A stretch of DNA of 64,000 bases from Sorghum bicolor (Eukaryota > Streptophyta > Magnoliopsida > Poales > Poaceae): positions 11,581,997 through 11,645,996 of the forward strand of contig NC_012871.2 of NCBI RefSeq assembly GCF_000003195.3. The letters are read 5' to 3'. Below, piece by piece: positions 33,816 through 44,568 of the stretch. Position numbers and translations under genes: made by a program. How positions within the stretch are numbered: position 1 is the first letter of the stretch; every line of letters starts with the position of its first letter. Below the pieces are notes generated by a model that saw only the letters and a program-made list of their open reading frames with translations, did not search any database and was not told the DNA's origin.

Positions 33816-35039
33816 TGTTGATGGTTCTTAAGTACCAATTTCAATTATCAAATAAACAAGAGAATGGACCAATATGCAAACAACACCTAGAATTAGGGTT
33901 TGATCTGACAGAATTCCACGAGTTTTGTTGTTTATCTATTTCTGTAGGGGGTTATAAGGAAATAAGGAAGAAAGGCCCACATGTCGGGATTACATAGAGA
34001 TATCAACGCACCGTGCAATTATCTACCATCTAGAAGACTCCAGAAGCCACGGGAACAAAGCGGAGGCCGAAAGGGGCCTGGCCCAGGGCGCCCGCCCTGA
34101 GGACCAGGGCACCCACCCCCTCCTGGATGCCAATCAGAACTCTTTTCGCGGACGACGCTCCACCGACCTAAAGGATCAAGGATAACCATCCAATCAATGT
34201 CAGTTTGATCCAATGGCTCACACTTGAGGGGACTATAAAACCAGACCCCCTGGCCCCTGGAGGAGACAAGTTCCTCATAGAGTTGAGAGGATCCCTCGAA
34301 GGAATACCTCTCCTCTAAATAAAATTTCTTTTAGGCTTAGCATCCAATGTGAGTAGAAATAGATCTTCTAGTTTCTACTAGATTGAGAGAGAAGAGTGGT
34401 GGTGTAGATCGGAGGAAGCCCGGCCTGTCGGTGTCTACTCCGAGCTTGTACCTGTGGGATCAAGTTCTCCTAACCCGAAGCTTGCTCCTAGGATTCTTCA
34501 GTATTTCGACTTCTAAATTCTAGTAAGTTCTTGTTTTATTGTTCTTTGGTTTATGAGTTTACTCTAATCTCTTCACATAGAGTTTAGAGTAATCATCTCT
34601 AGCGTAGACGTGGTGTTTGGGCTAGGATACTCATAGATATTCCCTGACTAGCTAGACCGTGGTAGTAGCGAGGAACGTGACATTTTTGAGTTACCTTTGC
34701 AAACCATATCTCGTTAGCAGGAAGGATAGGGTTTATAGGTGCGGGTTGAACATCCTCTGTGGTGTCTAGATTCCATAAGCTTCCCCAATAGAGCAGTAGA
34801 TCATCCTTACCAAGGTTAGAAGGAGATTACTGTTGTAGTCTTCTCTATTTATCACTCACATCGAGAAACATTCTTTGTAGCCTAAAGGTTAGTAGTAATA
34901 GACCGGGTTAGTCAGATGCACTCTTTCTCCTAGTGGTAAAAAAATAAATACGATACTCTGGATAACCTCCCGGGTGAAGTGCTCACCGATATCCGTGTGC
35001 TTGCAGATCAATTCCTTATTGCGTTCCCAAATATCAACA
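33816..35039 (+). repeat. 3' LTR of B
   Basis: 1224 bp, TG...CA. Boxes GGGCGCCC (34086-34093) and GGGCACCC (34107-34114) are 21 bp apart; TATAAAA at about 34236-34242. Followed by the second copy of the gggtt duplication. Confidence 0.92.
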
Positions 35040-35044
35040 GGGTT

Positions 35045-35152
35045 ATCCTTCTGAAGTGATGGTGGTTAGGATATGCCAAGTACATTTTTAGTGTTATTAT
35101 TAAGGATGGACTAAAACTCTATCTTTAATAGTTTTGCTAAGAAACGCCAACA
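35045..35152 (+). repeat. 5' LTR of C, last part
   Basis: Matches 50143-50247 of the 3' LTR (ATCCTTCTGAAGTGATGG to aaacgcca). It joins the first part across element B. Confidence 0.9.
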
Positions 35153-35160
35153 AGCATTTC

Positions 35161-35177
35161 TTGCGCCGTTGCCGGGG
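35161..35177 (+). other. Primer binding site of C (tRNA-Asp, one mismatch)
   Basis: TTGCGCCGTTGCCGGGG, one mismatch to the tRNA-Asp complement, eight bases after the LTR. Confidence 0.88.
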
Positions 35178-35315
35178 AAGGCGATTGAAAATGCAAAAGC
35201 ATCTAGCATTGGCATAAACATTGATTACATAATAAGCATTGGTAGCCATAGTTTAAACAGGTTAATTTTGCTATTTTCTTCCTCCTTTTTATACGGAACG
35301 AAAACAGGATAGTGT

Positions 35316-36887
35316 ATGAGCGGTTTCAACCTGCCGTTAAATTTCACCGACAATCCAGAAGGATGCCTAAGGAAGAAGAACAAGAAGAAATTTGTTTCTT
35401 CCTCCGCTACTTCTCCGACAGAAGAACCGGTCACTTCCGCACCATCCACTTCAATCGTCATAGCCAAGTCACTCCGCGAGAACTCCACCCCCGCTGTTGC
35501 CAACGTGCCCGTTGGGCCCGCTGTCAATATTGGGACTGGAAACTTTGAACTCCGCACTAGCCTGCTGACAATGGTGCAGGCGAACCAATTCTGTGGCTCG
35601 CCAAGTGAGGACGCGAAGGCACACCTGCAAAACTTCCTTGAGCTGTGCGAAACCATCATCATTAAGGATGTCGCACCTGACAGCGTCAAGCTCTGTTTGT
35701 TTCCTTTCTCCCTCTCGTGGAAAGCGAAGCAATGGTTCTATCAAAGTAAGGAAGCAGTCAACACATGGAACAAATGCGCCGCAGCGTTACTTGCCAAGTT
35801 CATCCCCATGAGCCAAACAAATGCTCTTAGGAGAAAGATATCAAACTTTCAGCAATCTTCACTTGAGTCCATTCCTAAGGCTTGGGAAAGGCTCTGGGAA
35901 TATATCTAGGCTTGCCCTCACCACGGAATGGAAGGATGGCTCGTTCTGCAGAACTTCTATGAAGGCCTCACGGCCATGTGCAAGGGGCACGTCGATGCCG
36001 CAGCTGGAGGTGCATTCCTCTCCCTTACCATCACTGAGGCCACAGCCCTCATCGAGAAGATGGTGGCTAACCACAGTTGGGGAGAGGGACGCAAGACACA
36101 AAAAGGCATGCATACCGTCAAGGAGACGGATTTGCTTGCCGCAAAAATAGACATACTCATGAAGAGGTTGGAAGGACGTGCCACCGATCCAGCTACCGAC
36201 ACTGTCCAGGCCATAAACTCACACATGACGTGTGAGGACTGTGGAAATGTTGGCCACATGGGGAACAATTGTCCTGAAACCCAGGAAGATGCTACATTCA
36301 TCAACAACGGGTTTCGCCAACAACAACAGCAAGGTAATGGGTGGAACAACCAAAATCGCCCCCATGGTAATTCCTCGTTTAACTCAGGCTTTAGTTCTTC
36401 CCAGCCTTCGCTTAGAGATCTTGTTCTTGGTCAGGCCAAGATAAATGAAAACCTTGTTAAAAAGCTTTCCTTTCATGATAAAATGTTTGAAAACATAAAC
36501 ACCAAGCTTGATGGCCTGACCACCTCGTTTAAAGAACAAGCGTCTTTCAATAAAAGAGTAATGTCTCAGATAGATCAGCTTGCTTATGCTGCTAAGTCTG
36601 TTGTTGGTGTTGAAAATGTTAGTTCGGTGACCACGAGAGGGGGTAAGACCACTCGTGATCCACCAAACCCTAACCATGGTACAGCTAAGACTCCGCGTCA
36701 ACAAGAACAAACATCTGCTGAGCCGGTTGATCCTCAAGACGAATCATCAGATGAGGAACCGACTCCAAAAGTTTATGGGACACCACGATGCTTCCTTTCC
36801 CCACCAGGTGGAGGAAGAAGGACGGAGAAGAGCAATTTCTCCGCTTTGTTGAAATGGTCGAGAAGACAAACGTCAGCGTCCCGCTGA
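35316..36887 (+). pseudogene. gag: Gag of element C, one in-frame stop
   Basis: A frame of 524 codons with a single TAG at 35907 where related proteins have Gln (CAG to TAG). Capsid domain: FELRTSLLTMVQANQFCG, KLCLFPFSLSWKAKQWF, LRRKISNFQQSSLESIPKAW. After it come a CCHC zinc knuckle CEDCGNVGHMGNNC (CX2CX4HX4C, about 36232-36275) and a Gln/Asn-rich segment. A predicted helix precedes the junction to protease. A one-base shift near 36790 moves the frame to that of the protease. The start at 35316 (MSGFNLPLNF) is the first Met after the primer site and is typical for the family. Confidence 0.85.
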
Positions 36888-37651
36888 TGGATGTCTTGCA
36901 CATACCATCCTATGCTAAGTTTATGAAGGATATCATCAACAACAAGCGACCATTACCCTCCGCAGAAGTCGTCAAGCTAACAAAAGAGTGTAGCACAGCT
37001 ATACCCAACCATCTACCTTAGAAGAAGCAAGATCCTGGGTGCCCCACAATTACATGCTCAATAGGCACCCAACATTTTGATCATGCCTTATGTGATCTTG
37101 GGGCGAGTGTGAGCGTCATGCCAAAATCAGTCTTTGATAGGCTAAACTTCACCAACTTGGAACCAACCTACATGACACTCCAGTTATCGGACTCGCCAGT
37201 TCGGTACCCAGCAGGGATTGCCCAAGACATCCCTGTCAAGATCAGAGGATATTACGTCCCCGTGGATTTTGTGGTGTTAAATATGGAACTCACCAAGGAG
37301 ACACCACTAATCCTGGGAAGGCCATTTTTGAGCACGGCAAAAGCACAAATTGATGTGGGAGCCGGAGAAATCCACTTCAACATTAATGGCCAAGAAGAGA
37401 AGTTCGAATTCAGGCCACGCCGTCAAGAATCCTGCAACATGATACGCATCCGCTACGGGCCAAATCCCCAAGGCATCAGGGAAGTTGAGATCCAGCCCCA
37501 ACTTCTGAAAAACTTATCAAAAATATCAAAACAAAAGCCGAAGCCAAAGCAAAAGGCGGCTCCTAAAAAGAATAAAAAGGAGCAAAAAAAGAAAGAAGCT
37601 CCCGAAAAGAAAATCCAAGAAAAGAGGGACGAAGTCCCCAAACCCTCATAA
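36788..37651 (+). pseudogene. Protease region of element C
   Basis: Begins FVEMVEKTNVSVPLMDVL, the usual lead-in to Athila protease, then a stop at 37019 and the active site CDLGASVSVMP with Asp at 37094 (DLG is common in plant Ty3/gypsy proteases). PLILGRPFLSTAKAQIDVG follows at about 37300-37355. The tail is Lys-rich (KPKPKQKAAPKKNKKEQKK) and ends in a stop at 37649. Where RT should follow there is none, so the element is gag-protease only. Confidence 0.85.
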
Positions 37652-37914
37652 AAGAAGACAGTGTGGAAGGTAAAAGAAAAAGTTGAACAAACCGCCACAC
37701 TGCCCAAGATGATCCACCTAGAATGGAAGCCCAAGAAGGTCCAACCATCTCCTCCTCCCAAGACGTATGAGCCATCATCAAGCAAACAGTGATGGGAGAA
37801 AAGTCCGGCTCCACGGACTATAAAGATGAGCCCTTGCCGAAGGTAAATCGGTATTTATCCCTTTTGTTTTCTAATAAATGTTTTTAATAAATCTTATCCA
37901 TCACATGTCTCTCA

Positions 37915-37945
<31 letters not shown>

Positions 37946-38296
37946 CTTAATAATAATAAAGATGGAGGTACGCTGATGGAAGTAAGGTAAAGAAAAGGTA
38001 AAAGTTTATCTTTGTTTTCTTTTGAATAAATAAAATAAAATGTCTTACTGTATTTATGATACGACCATAGTGCCCCCATGTTTCATGTTGTTTGAATTCA
38101 AAATCCTTCATGATCATGGAAAATATTTTATCATAAATGCAAGATAGTGTGAATTTTGAATTCTTTCCTCTTTTCACACACACTATCACTCTGATTCGCT
38201 GCGAATCAAAATTGATCGTAAGTGGGATTGAAATTCACTCTGTCCAGAAAGAACTTGCCAAAAAGACAGGGGCTGACTGGTGGGATCCAGGGTGCG
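37652..38296 (+). other. Spacer of element C between protease and accessory-ORF promoter
   Basis: No gene. A TA microsatellite lies at 37917-37946. RT, RNase H and integrase would normally be here; nothing of them remains. Confidence 0.75.
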
Positions 38297-38534
38297 GGCG
38301 CAACCAGTTGCAGGCGCAACCCTGGCCCGACCAATTAGGCCTAATCTTTTTTTTTGAAAAGTTTCCTTTTTGTTCAAATATCAATTCCCCGCCTACGATC
38401 AAGTTTGTTTCTGTTTTTATGACCTCGGTAGAACCTATTTAAATAGCCATGGCTCTCTCTTTTCTTCACACCAAGACTCTCTCTTCTCCCTTGTGCAAAA
38501 GTTTGCTAAGCTCTCCCATTCCCAAGTGCTAATC
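38297..38534 (+). promoter_or_regulatory. Putative internal promoter of the C accessory ORF
   Basis: Paired GGCGCAACC boxes at 38297-38305 and 38313-38321, 16 bp apart as in the C LTR (14572/14588). A TATTTAAATA-type box follows at 38436-38446, about 115 bp on (110 bp in the LTR), then a CT-rich leader of about 90 bp and ATG at 38535. The box region gtgcgggcgcaaccag is shared almost exactly with the LTR. Promoter function is inferred. Confidence 0.6.
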
Positions 38535-39118
38535 ATGGCTAGCTACACCCTCTCGCTGATCAACGCACCCAAGACCGCAGCAAACCTAGATATAGCACCC
38601 TACCAAAGAATTCTTCTCGGGAGAAAGTCCGTCAGGAAAAGAGAAATCCTTTGGCCGCCCTACCAGCAAACCACAAAGCACCCATCAACAGTGGCGCAAA
38701 CATAACCACTGCTGCCCGTTCCACCACAAATAACATAGAGCGCAAGAAGAAAAATCCTAGTGGTGAAGGATCTAGCAGTCGTGATGGTAGCCGGAAGGCT
38801 GGCAAATCCAAGGAGGACGAATCCTCCAGTGCTCTCCCTAGGATTAGGAGGCATTTGCCCCGGCCATCCATCAAGCGTCGTGCAGGACAGTACGAGAGCT
38901 GCGATGAGGAGGATGATCCTTGTATCCTCGCTGATCTTAAATCCGAGCAAGCTAGCCTTCGCTTTGTCCTAAGGGTTTTAGAAGACGACCTAGAAGATAA
39001 GCATACTGAGATTAGGAACCTCAGAAACGATATCAATAGGTTTCGTTTCAGGTTCTACAATAAGCTGAGGAAGGTCACTGAAAACCTAGGTGTTGGTCGC
39101 CTCGTGGAAAATATTTAG
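38535..39118 (+). pseudogene. Accessory coiled-coil protein of element C, one frameshift
   Basis: An ATG at 38535 (MASYTLSLINAPKTAANLD) starts a frame that is continued, after a one-base shift near 38630, by a longer frame ending at 39118. The second part is Ser/Lys-rich (IERKKKNPSGEGSSS), then acidic (ESCDEEDDPCILADLKSEQ), and closes with a helical stretch (LRFVLRVLEDDLEDKHTE, IRNLRNDINRFRFRF) of coiled-coil type. Size (about 190 codons), position and layout match the accessory proteins of B and F, though sequence similarity is not obvious. Function unknown. Confidence 0.6.
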
Positions 39119-40034
39119 ACCACATCTGCTACACGCTTCTCGTTGTTTAGGCACAAGCATGATCTTCTTTGTTGCTTAATTTATTTCCCTTCAATAATGT
39201 AATGTGCCTTTTCAAAGTTATCAATAATATTTCTGAGTTATTATGAGCACTTGTTTTCTTTATATATTATGACTAACCATGACAGAGAAGAAAACAAATG
39301 TGGGGGAGGGAATCTTCGAGAACTCGGTTTGCACAACCTTCTCCCCCTTCTAAAAAGTTTGTTGAAAATAAAATATTTAAAATATCGTTACCTTCAAACT
39401 CCATTTAACATGTCTCCTAGTTTCAAATTTGCTTTGCATATGGTTTAATCCTTGCTAATATCCTTGAGGTTATGAACACTTATCGTAGGGAGCCCACATT
39501 ATCTAAGTAATTGACATATGTGATATAGTTGGATGACATGATTCTTGCTAAGTTCTTACAAAGTACTTGGGATTTATTTTATCAAAAACAAAAGTTACAC
39601 ATGGCAAGTTTCCTTTAATGGTTTTAAGCTTTCACCTACCAATGCCAAATATACTTTGATCATGATGAAACCTTCAGTCATATGCTGCTTGTAGTATGTT
39701 GAGCTTTGTCAAATTGTTGTGACCCAAGCGAGATTATGGTCTTACGGCCATGATTAGAGATTCACTTACACCCACCAAATAAAGCCGACTCTTACACTAA
39801 GAAGTCGCACAAAACATGCAACCTTCCATCCACCAAAAATTTTGCCAACTTTTATCCTGAGAGTTGTGCCTTAGCTTTCCACCAAATAAAAAATGCCAAA
39901 CTCTCATCCTGAGATTTGCGCATCCCCAAATTCACTCCTTACTTTTTGTCCTCATGACATCTCTTTAAATTTCTCTGATTCCATTCATCAAGACATATAG
40001 GCTATAGTTGAAAAAAAAATTCAAAGGAAAAAAT
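39119..40034 (+). other. Non-coding 3' region of C before element D
   Basis: No gene. It contains an internal polypurine-like tract aacaaatgtgggggaggg (39292-39309), three tandem hairpins (39773-39930) and an A-rich end where element D inserted. Confidence 0.8.
39773..39930 (+). repeat. Three tandem hairpin units in the C 3' region
   Basis: Each unit starts CACCAAA (39773, 39831, 39880) and continues with a stem-loop of about nine base pairs and a three-base loop. Stem arms are CGACT-CTTA / TAAG-A-AGTCG (39786-39807, loop CAC), CAACT-TTTA / TGAG-AGTTG (39846-39866, loop TCC) and CAAA-C-TCTCA / TGAGA-TTTG (39897-39918, loop TCC). Stem sequence differs between units while pairing is kept. Confidence 0.65.
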
Positions 40035-43000
40035 TGTCACACCCGGTTTTAAAGAACAAAACCAAGCAAGCCATATGTGTGCCCAGGAAGTCCACACATA
40101 TAACAACAGAAAGGAATAGTATCAGAAAACAATGTTATATAGCGAAAACATACATATAATAGACACTTACATCAGAGTATCGCGGAATGATAACTAATCT
40201 TTAGGCTCAATCTTCACAGGGACGGTTGACTGGGGTAACATATGCCTAACACTTCTTGTATCCTGAGAACATCCTTCATGACTCCATCCTTCTAATCAAC
40301 TCTTTCTAGTGGACTGGAGTGGTGGGAAATAGCAAGAGTGAGCACATGTCGTACTCAACAAGTATAACTAGGGGTTCATGAGGCTCAAGTAGCTGACACT
40401 GGTTTGACTGCATTTAGCTTTTAATAGTGGATAGCATATTCATAATTAAGTAGCAAATGTCAAGGTGGCATAAATAATCCATTAATCCCATGATCAAGTG
40501 TAAGCATAATTAATTCATAGCATAAACGATAATCAAATGAACATAACAACTTAATAAGCTCATCGTCGTCGCAGCAAGAACCCCCAAGGCCGCTCATAAC
40601 CGTGAGCACGGCTAGTATACTAGTTTTAACACTCTGCAGAGGTTGTACATCTTTACCCATGAGTCATGATTTACCCTTTCGCCCGAGGTAGCTAATCTCT
40701 TAACCCCCTTCCTAGGGAGGTCGGCAGGGATCACTATGAAGCCTTTCAAAAGTTCGTCTAACATGTTAGGGCCGCAAGGTTTCCTTTGCGAGCAGATATA
40801 GATACCCCCCTTCCGAATGGCACAATGACGCGCAGCCTATACACATAGGGACAGGGGCTCGCACTATACCCGTGTCGGTACAGCCCCTCTAGCGCCCTTT
40901 CGGGTAACCGCTAACAAGCTAGAAAAGGTCTCCATACTGGGGCTAAAGCCAGAGCCATTATAGCCCTCATGGTTGCACTGTTGTCCCGGTGATCACTTAC
41001 AGACAAGATCTCATATAGTTATTTGTCATCTTATAACGTTCATTGCGTAGCTATTAATCATCTTACAAGATCATGGATTATATCAAGCACTAGCATATCT
41101 ACACCAAATGCATAACAAGTAGGTAGCAAGGAATACAGGTAACAATCATCTATGATTTTGCTAAGGTCGACAAGGTGATAGCATGTATATGATATAAATG
41201 TGTAGTTATAAGTGAATAGGTAACAAGGATGATCCCAAGTTATACTTGCCTTAAACACTTGCTCAATTCTCAAACCATCAGTTTTTGGTCATCATCTTCT
41301 AATCTTCCGTGTCCACGAACAGTTCTTGTCTATTCGTATCAAGCACCACACATAGACAAACATACAAGCAGCAAATAGAACAACTAAGAACAATACACCA
41401 TACAAGATAAAAGAGCGTACTAAAAGATAGCTAATGCTACAAGGTTACAAGAAACGCTCATAACGGAACTATCGTTACAAAGGATACGACTATCGTGACC
41501 GCCTACAAGAAGAGATAAAAGACTACGGAGCGTATTTATTTTATTTCAGTGAAACAAGGTGATACATATTTTAGAGAAACATCCTAAAGTGGAATTAATC
41601 AAATTGGATTAGTTACAAAGTCGGAGTTAAAACTTAATTACATTTTAATTATAAATAATTACATATAGAATTTAATCTATTTAAGTATTTATAATTTAGA
41701 AATCATAAAGCAAGTGAGAGCAACTAATTGAATAATCATGTTTCAAGGTTTATCTAAGCAGATCATATTTTCAGACATTAATGTTGGTATTAATCATATT
41801 AACATTTATTTATGAAATACGAGAGCTATAAACTTAAGTTATTGTTAATAAATTAAAAGATAGGGGATAAATATTAATCATATCAGCTACACATTTCATG
41901 TTTAGCTAAACCACTATAGTTAAGAAATATTTAAGTTGTCATTAATTGTATTAACACTTATTGATTGATTGATTTATTTATAAAGATTGAAATTATGAAC
42001 CTAAGCCACTTTTAATTCAATAAGACATATATAAGCATGAATCAAATTAATATGATTAATTAAATTTATAAACTCATAACATGACAAATATTGTTACTAA
42101 CTCATAACTTAAAGTTGGTGTGGTCACAACGCAACCAAAAACAGAATTATAACCCTAGATTAATGTTTTATTAGGAAGCTATTAATTAAATATTAAATAA
42201 ATTACATTTAAATCAATAAATTTAGAATTGAGTTACATAATAAATATTTATACTACTATGTAGAATCCGTCGATACGAATCTAACGCAACTTAAACCACT
42301 GAAATCGGTCGTAAAACGAATAAACGGCAGAGATTAAACGAGCAGTGGCAAAACCGTAATAACCTTATCTTCTACCTTGGTCGTCGTTTCCATCTGGTTG
42401 TGGCCCTGGCCATGGTTGAGTGCTGATGCTGCTGCACCAATCGCACGAGAGGAGGATGGCCTCTGCGCTGGCCTGCCAACCGGCCGTTGACGGCGCTGGG
42501 CACGCACCCACGACGGGCTAGGCTAGGAGTCTTCACGGCAGCCTACCTCCACGGGCTGCACAGAGCCGGCCACGCGTTCGACGGTGGCGCCTATGGCAGC
42601 TGCAAGCAGCGTGCGAGAGAGGCCACGCAAACCACAGGACTCGGCTTGGCGGCGCAGTTTGGCCGTGACGCAGCCAAGGGCCAGGACGGTCGGAACGAAG
42701 GAGCTTTGTGGTCGTCAATGGAGTTTATCCCGGAATCTCGTCGGAAAAGCGATAGAAGGTTAGGAACCATAAAACTAATATGGATTCGTACAACGAAAGA
42801 CATGTCGGTGTAGAGAATGACAAAACGAACCTCGAGGTGGAAGCGGAATTCGCCAGAGATGAGGAACGTGGCCGGAAAAGCTCGCCGAACCTTCGCCGGA
42901 AGTTCGCCGGAGCTTAGGTTTCGAAACTTCGGCTTTAGATCTACGACGATAGAAGTGGCGGCTCAGAAAAGCGGTTGTACTTTCGGAACAGCGAGTCAAG

Positions 43001-43369
43001 GGCTACGCTGGCATATATATAGTGTTAGGGTTTTGGGTTGATGGAAAAACGAGATGTTTTATTAATTTCGGAATTAATTAATTTCGTGAATAAAAATAAT
43101 TCTAGAAAGTCCAGAGTTGATATTTAATGTAAAAAAAATACTCCGAAGGCTCCAAAAATTATGAGAATTTTTAGAGATATTTTAGAACACGAGGAACCCA
43201 AATAAAATATTTATAGCTCATGAAAAGATATCTAAAAGTATTTTAAAATTAGATTATGCTCATAGGAAAGTGGAAAAGAATTTCAGAAAAAACTAGAAAA
43301 CTCCCGAGAAATTTTAATAGATCGATTGATGGAAGATATACCCAAAATCAAAAATTTTGGGGTGTGACA
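40035..43369 (-). repeat. 3' LTR of D
   Basis: 3335 bp. A GC-rich block (42370-43000) lies downstream of a minus-strand TATA box (TATATATA, about 43013-43021), consistent with a promoter and GC-rich leader. The middle (41520-42300) is AT-rich and featureless. Frames such as 42487-42813 lie in the GC-rich block on either strand and have no domain. Confidence 0.9.
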
Positions 43370-44568
43370 ATTCTACCCCACTTAACAAGAATCTCGTCCC
43401 GAGATTCGAAGAGACTAAAAATAATGATAAAGTTGGTCATCAAGGTTGTTTTGAGACTTTTGACGAGATATGATTTAGGGGTCAAGGATTATCAAAAGTT
43501 GATAAAGATATCAAAGATTAATTCTCATGTTTAGTTCGGGATTTATGATATGAGACCTAAGGATAGTAGATCAACGTAGGTGGAAAAAGAAAGATCAATG
43601 AAGGTTAGAAAGATAGATAAAGGTTGATCACCAGATCTTCATATTATGAGGTTTACACACAAAGAGTGAAGATTAGCAAGAGATAATATAAAAGATAAAG
43701 ATACATCATGCTCACAATTTTTTTTTGATTCAAGATTTATGAGACTTATGGTAAAAGATTATAAATTAGCAAAGATCGATAATGAGAACAAAGATTAGTT
43801 CTTCAAGATTATTTCAAAGTTTATGGGGAGAGATGATAAAATAACCGTAGAGTGATATGGGTTAACTAGAAATATAATGATCGATCACAAGGAACACAAA
43901 GATTTATGACAAAAAAAGTGTACTGGAAAGGTGAAGTTGACCTTTAGATCATTGTATCATAAGGTAAACGATCAAGGGGCAAATACTAACAAAAGAGCAT
44001 AAGAAAATGAATATTGACGATAGGAAAGATAAAGTTTGATATACAAGAAAGAGATATACACGAAGGATAAGATTGATCATTAGGTCTTCATGTCTTCAAA
44101 CATGAGATGCTTAGATGACAGTAGCGGACGCTACCCCACTTAACTGAGCTACTTCACAAGACAAAACCTTTCGGGCCTCCTTCAAAACACAAGAACTGAG
44201 ACGACACACAAGCAACACACCAAACAAGACAAGCACACAACACATCATCGATTCTACACGTGTTTCTTCAATATGGTGGTCATCCTAAAGGGCAAATGAG
44301 AGATGATAAAAGGCTATCGTATTTTTGAATGAGGTAGGATCAGAAAACTTTTAGTAAAATTACATAAAGAAAAAAAAACCAAAGGAGTCAGCAGTAATAG
44401 CTCAAAGGAAGCTAGCAAGGAGGGGATACAACAGGACAAGTATTGAGAAATAATCAAAATCAAAGAGTCAAGGGATATAGAAATAGTTTTATAGTAAAGT
44501 ATTGTTTAGAAATCGACCAATGCTATCTAGGCATATGTCCTACAGTCAACACTGCTCTGATACCACTC
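43370..44568 (-). other. Internal domain of D, non-coding
   Basis: Minus strand from right: GCTCTGATACCA on plus at 44554-44565 is the tRNA-iMet 3' end (primer site TGGTATCAGAGC). It ends left with the polypurine-like aagtggggtagaat (43370-43383 on plus as attctaccccactt). Between them is purine-rich DNA with no frame of note. Confidence 0.85.

Larger units (their letters stand above)
15873..35039 (+). mobile_element. Element B: Athila-lineage Ty3/gypsy element, autonomous type but damaged
   Basis: TG...CA LTRs are flanked by a perfect gggtt duplication at 15868-15872 and 35040-35044, inside the 5' LTR of C. Order: 5' LTR (15873-16902 plus 24677-24874), tRNA-Asp primer binding site, gag, protease, RT, RNase H, integrase, accessory ORF, polypurine tract and 3' LTR (33816-35039). 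RT motifs place it in the Athila lineage. Element A and a small CACTA transposon are inserted in it. Frameshifts, deletions and a mutated RT active site make this copy inactive. Confidence 0.92.

Noticed and set aside
35957..36349. Minus-strand frame across the gag of C
   Set aside because: Opposite of the gag zinc-knuckle region on the plus strand; no domain.
39773..39930. CRISPR-like array in the C 3' region
   Set aside because: Three imperfect units with variable spacing inside a plant retrotransposon; the hairpin interpretation fits better and CRISPR arrays do not occur in plant nuclear genomes.
42487..42999. Overlapping frames in the GC-rich block of the D LTRs (also 47057-47475)
   Set aside because: Open on both strands because of GC content, different in the two LTR copies because of indels, and without any domain.
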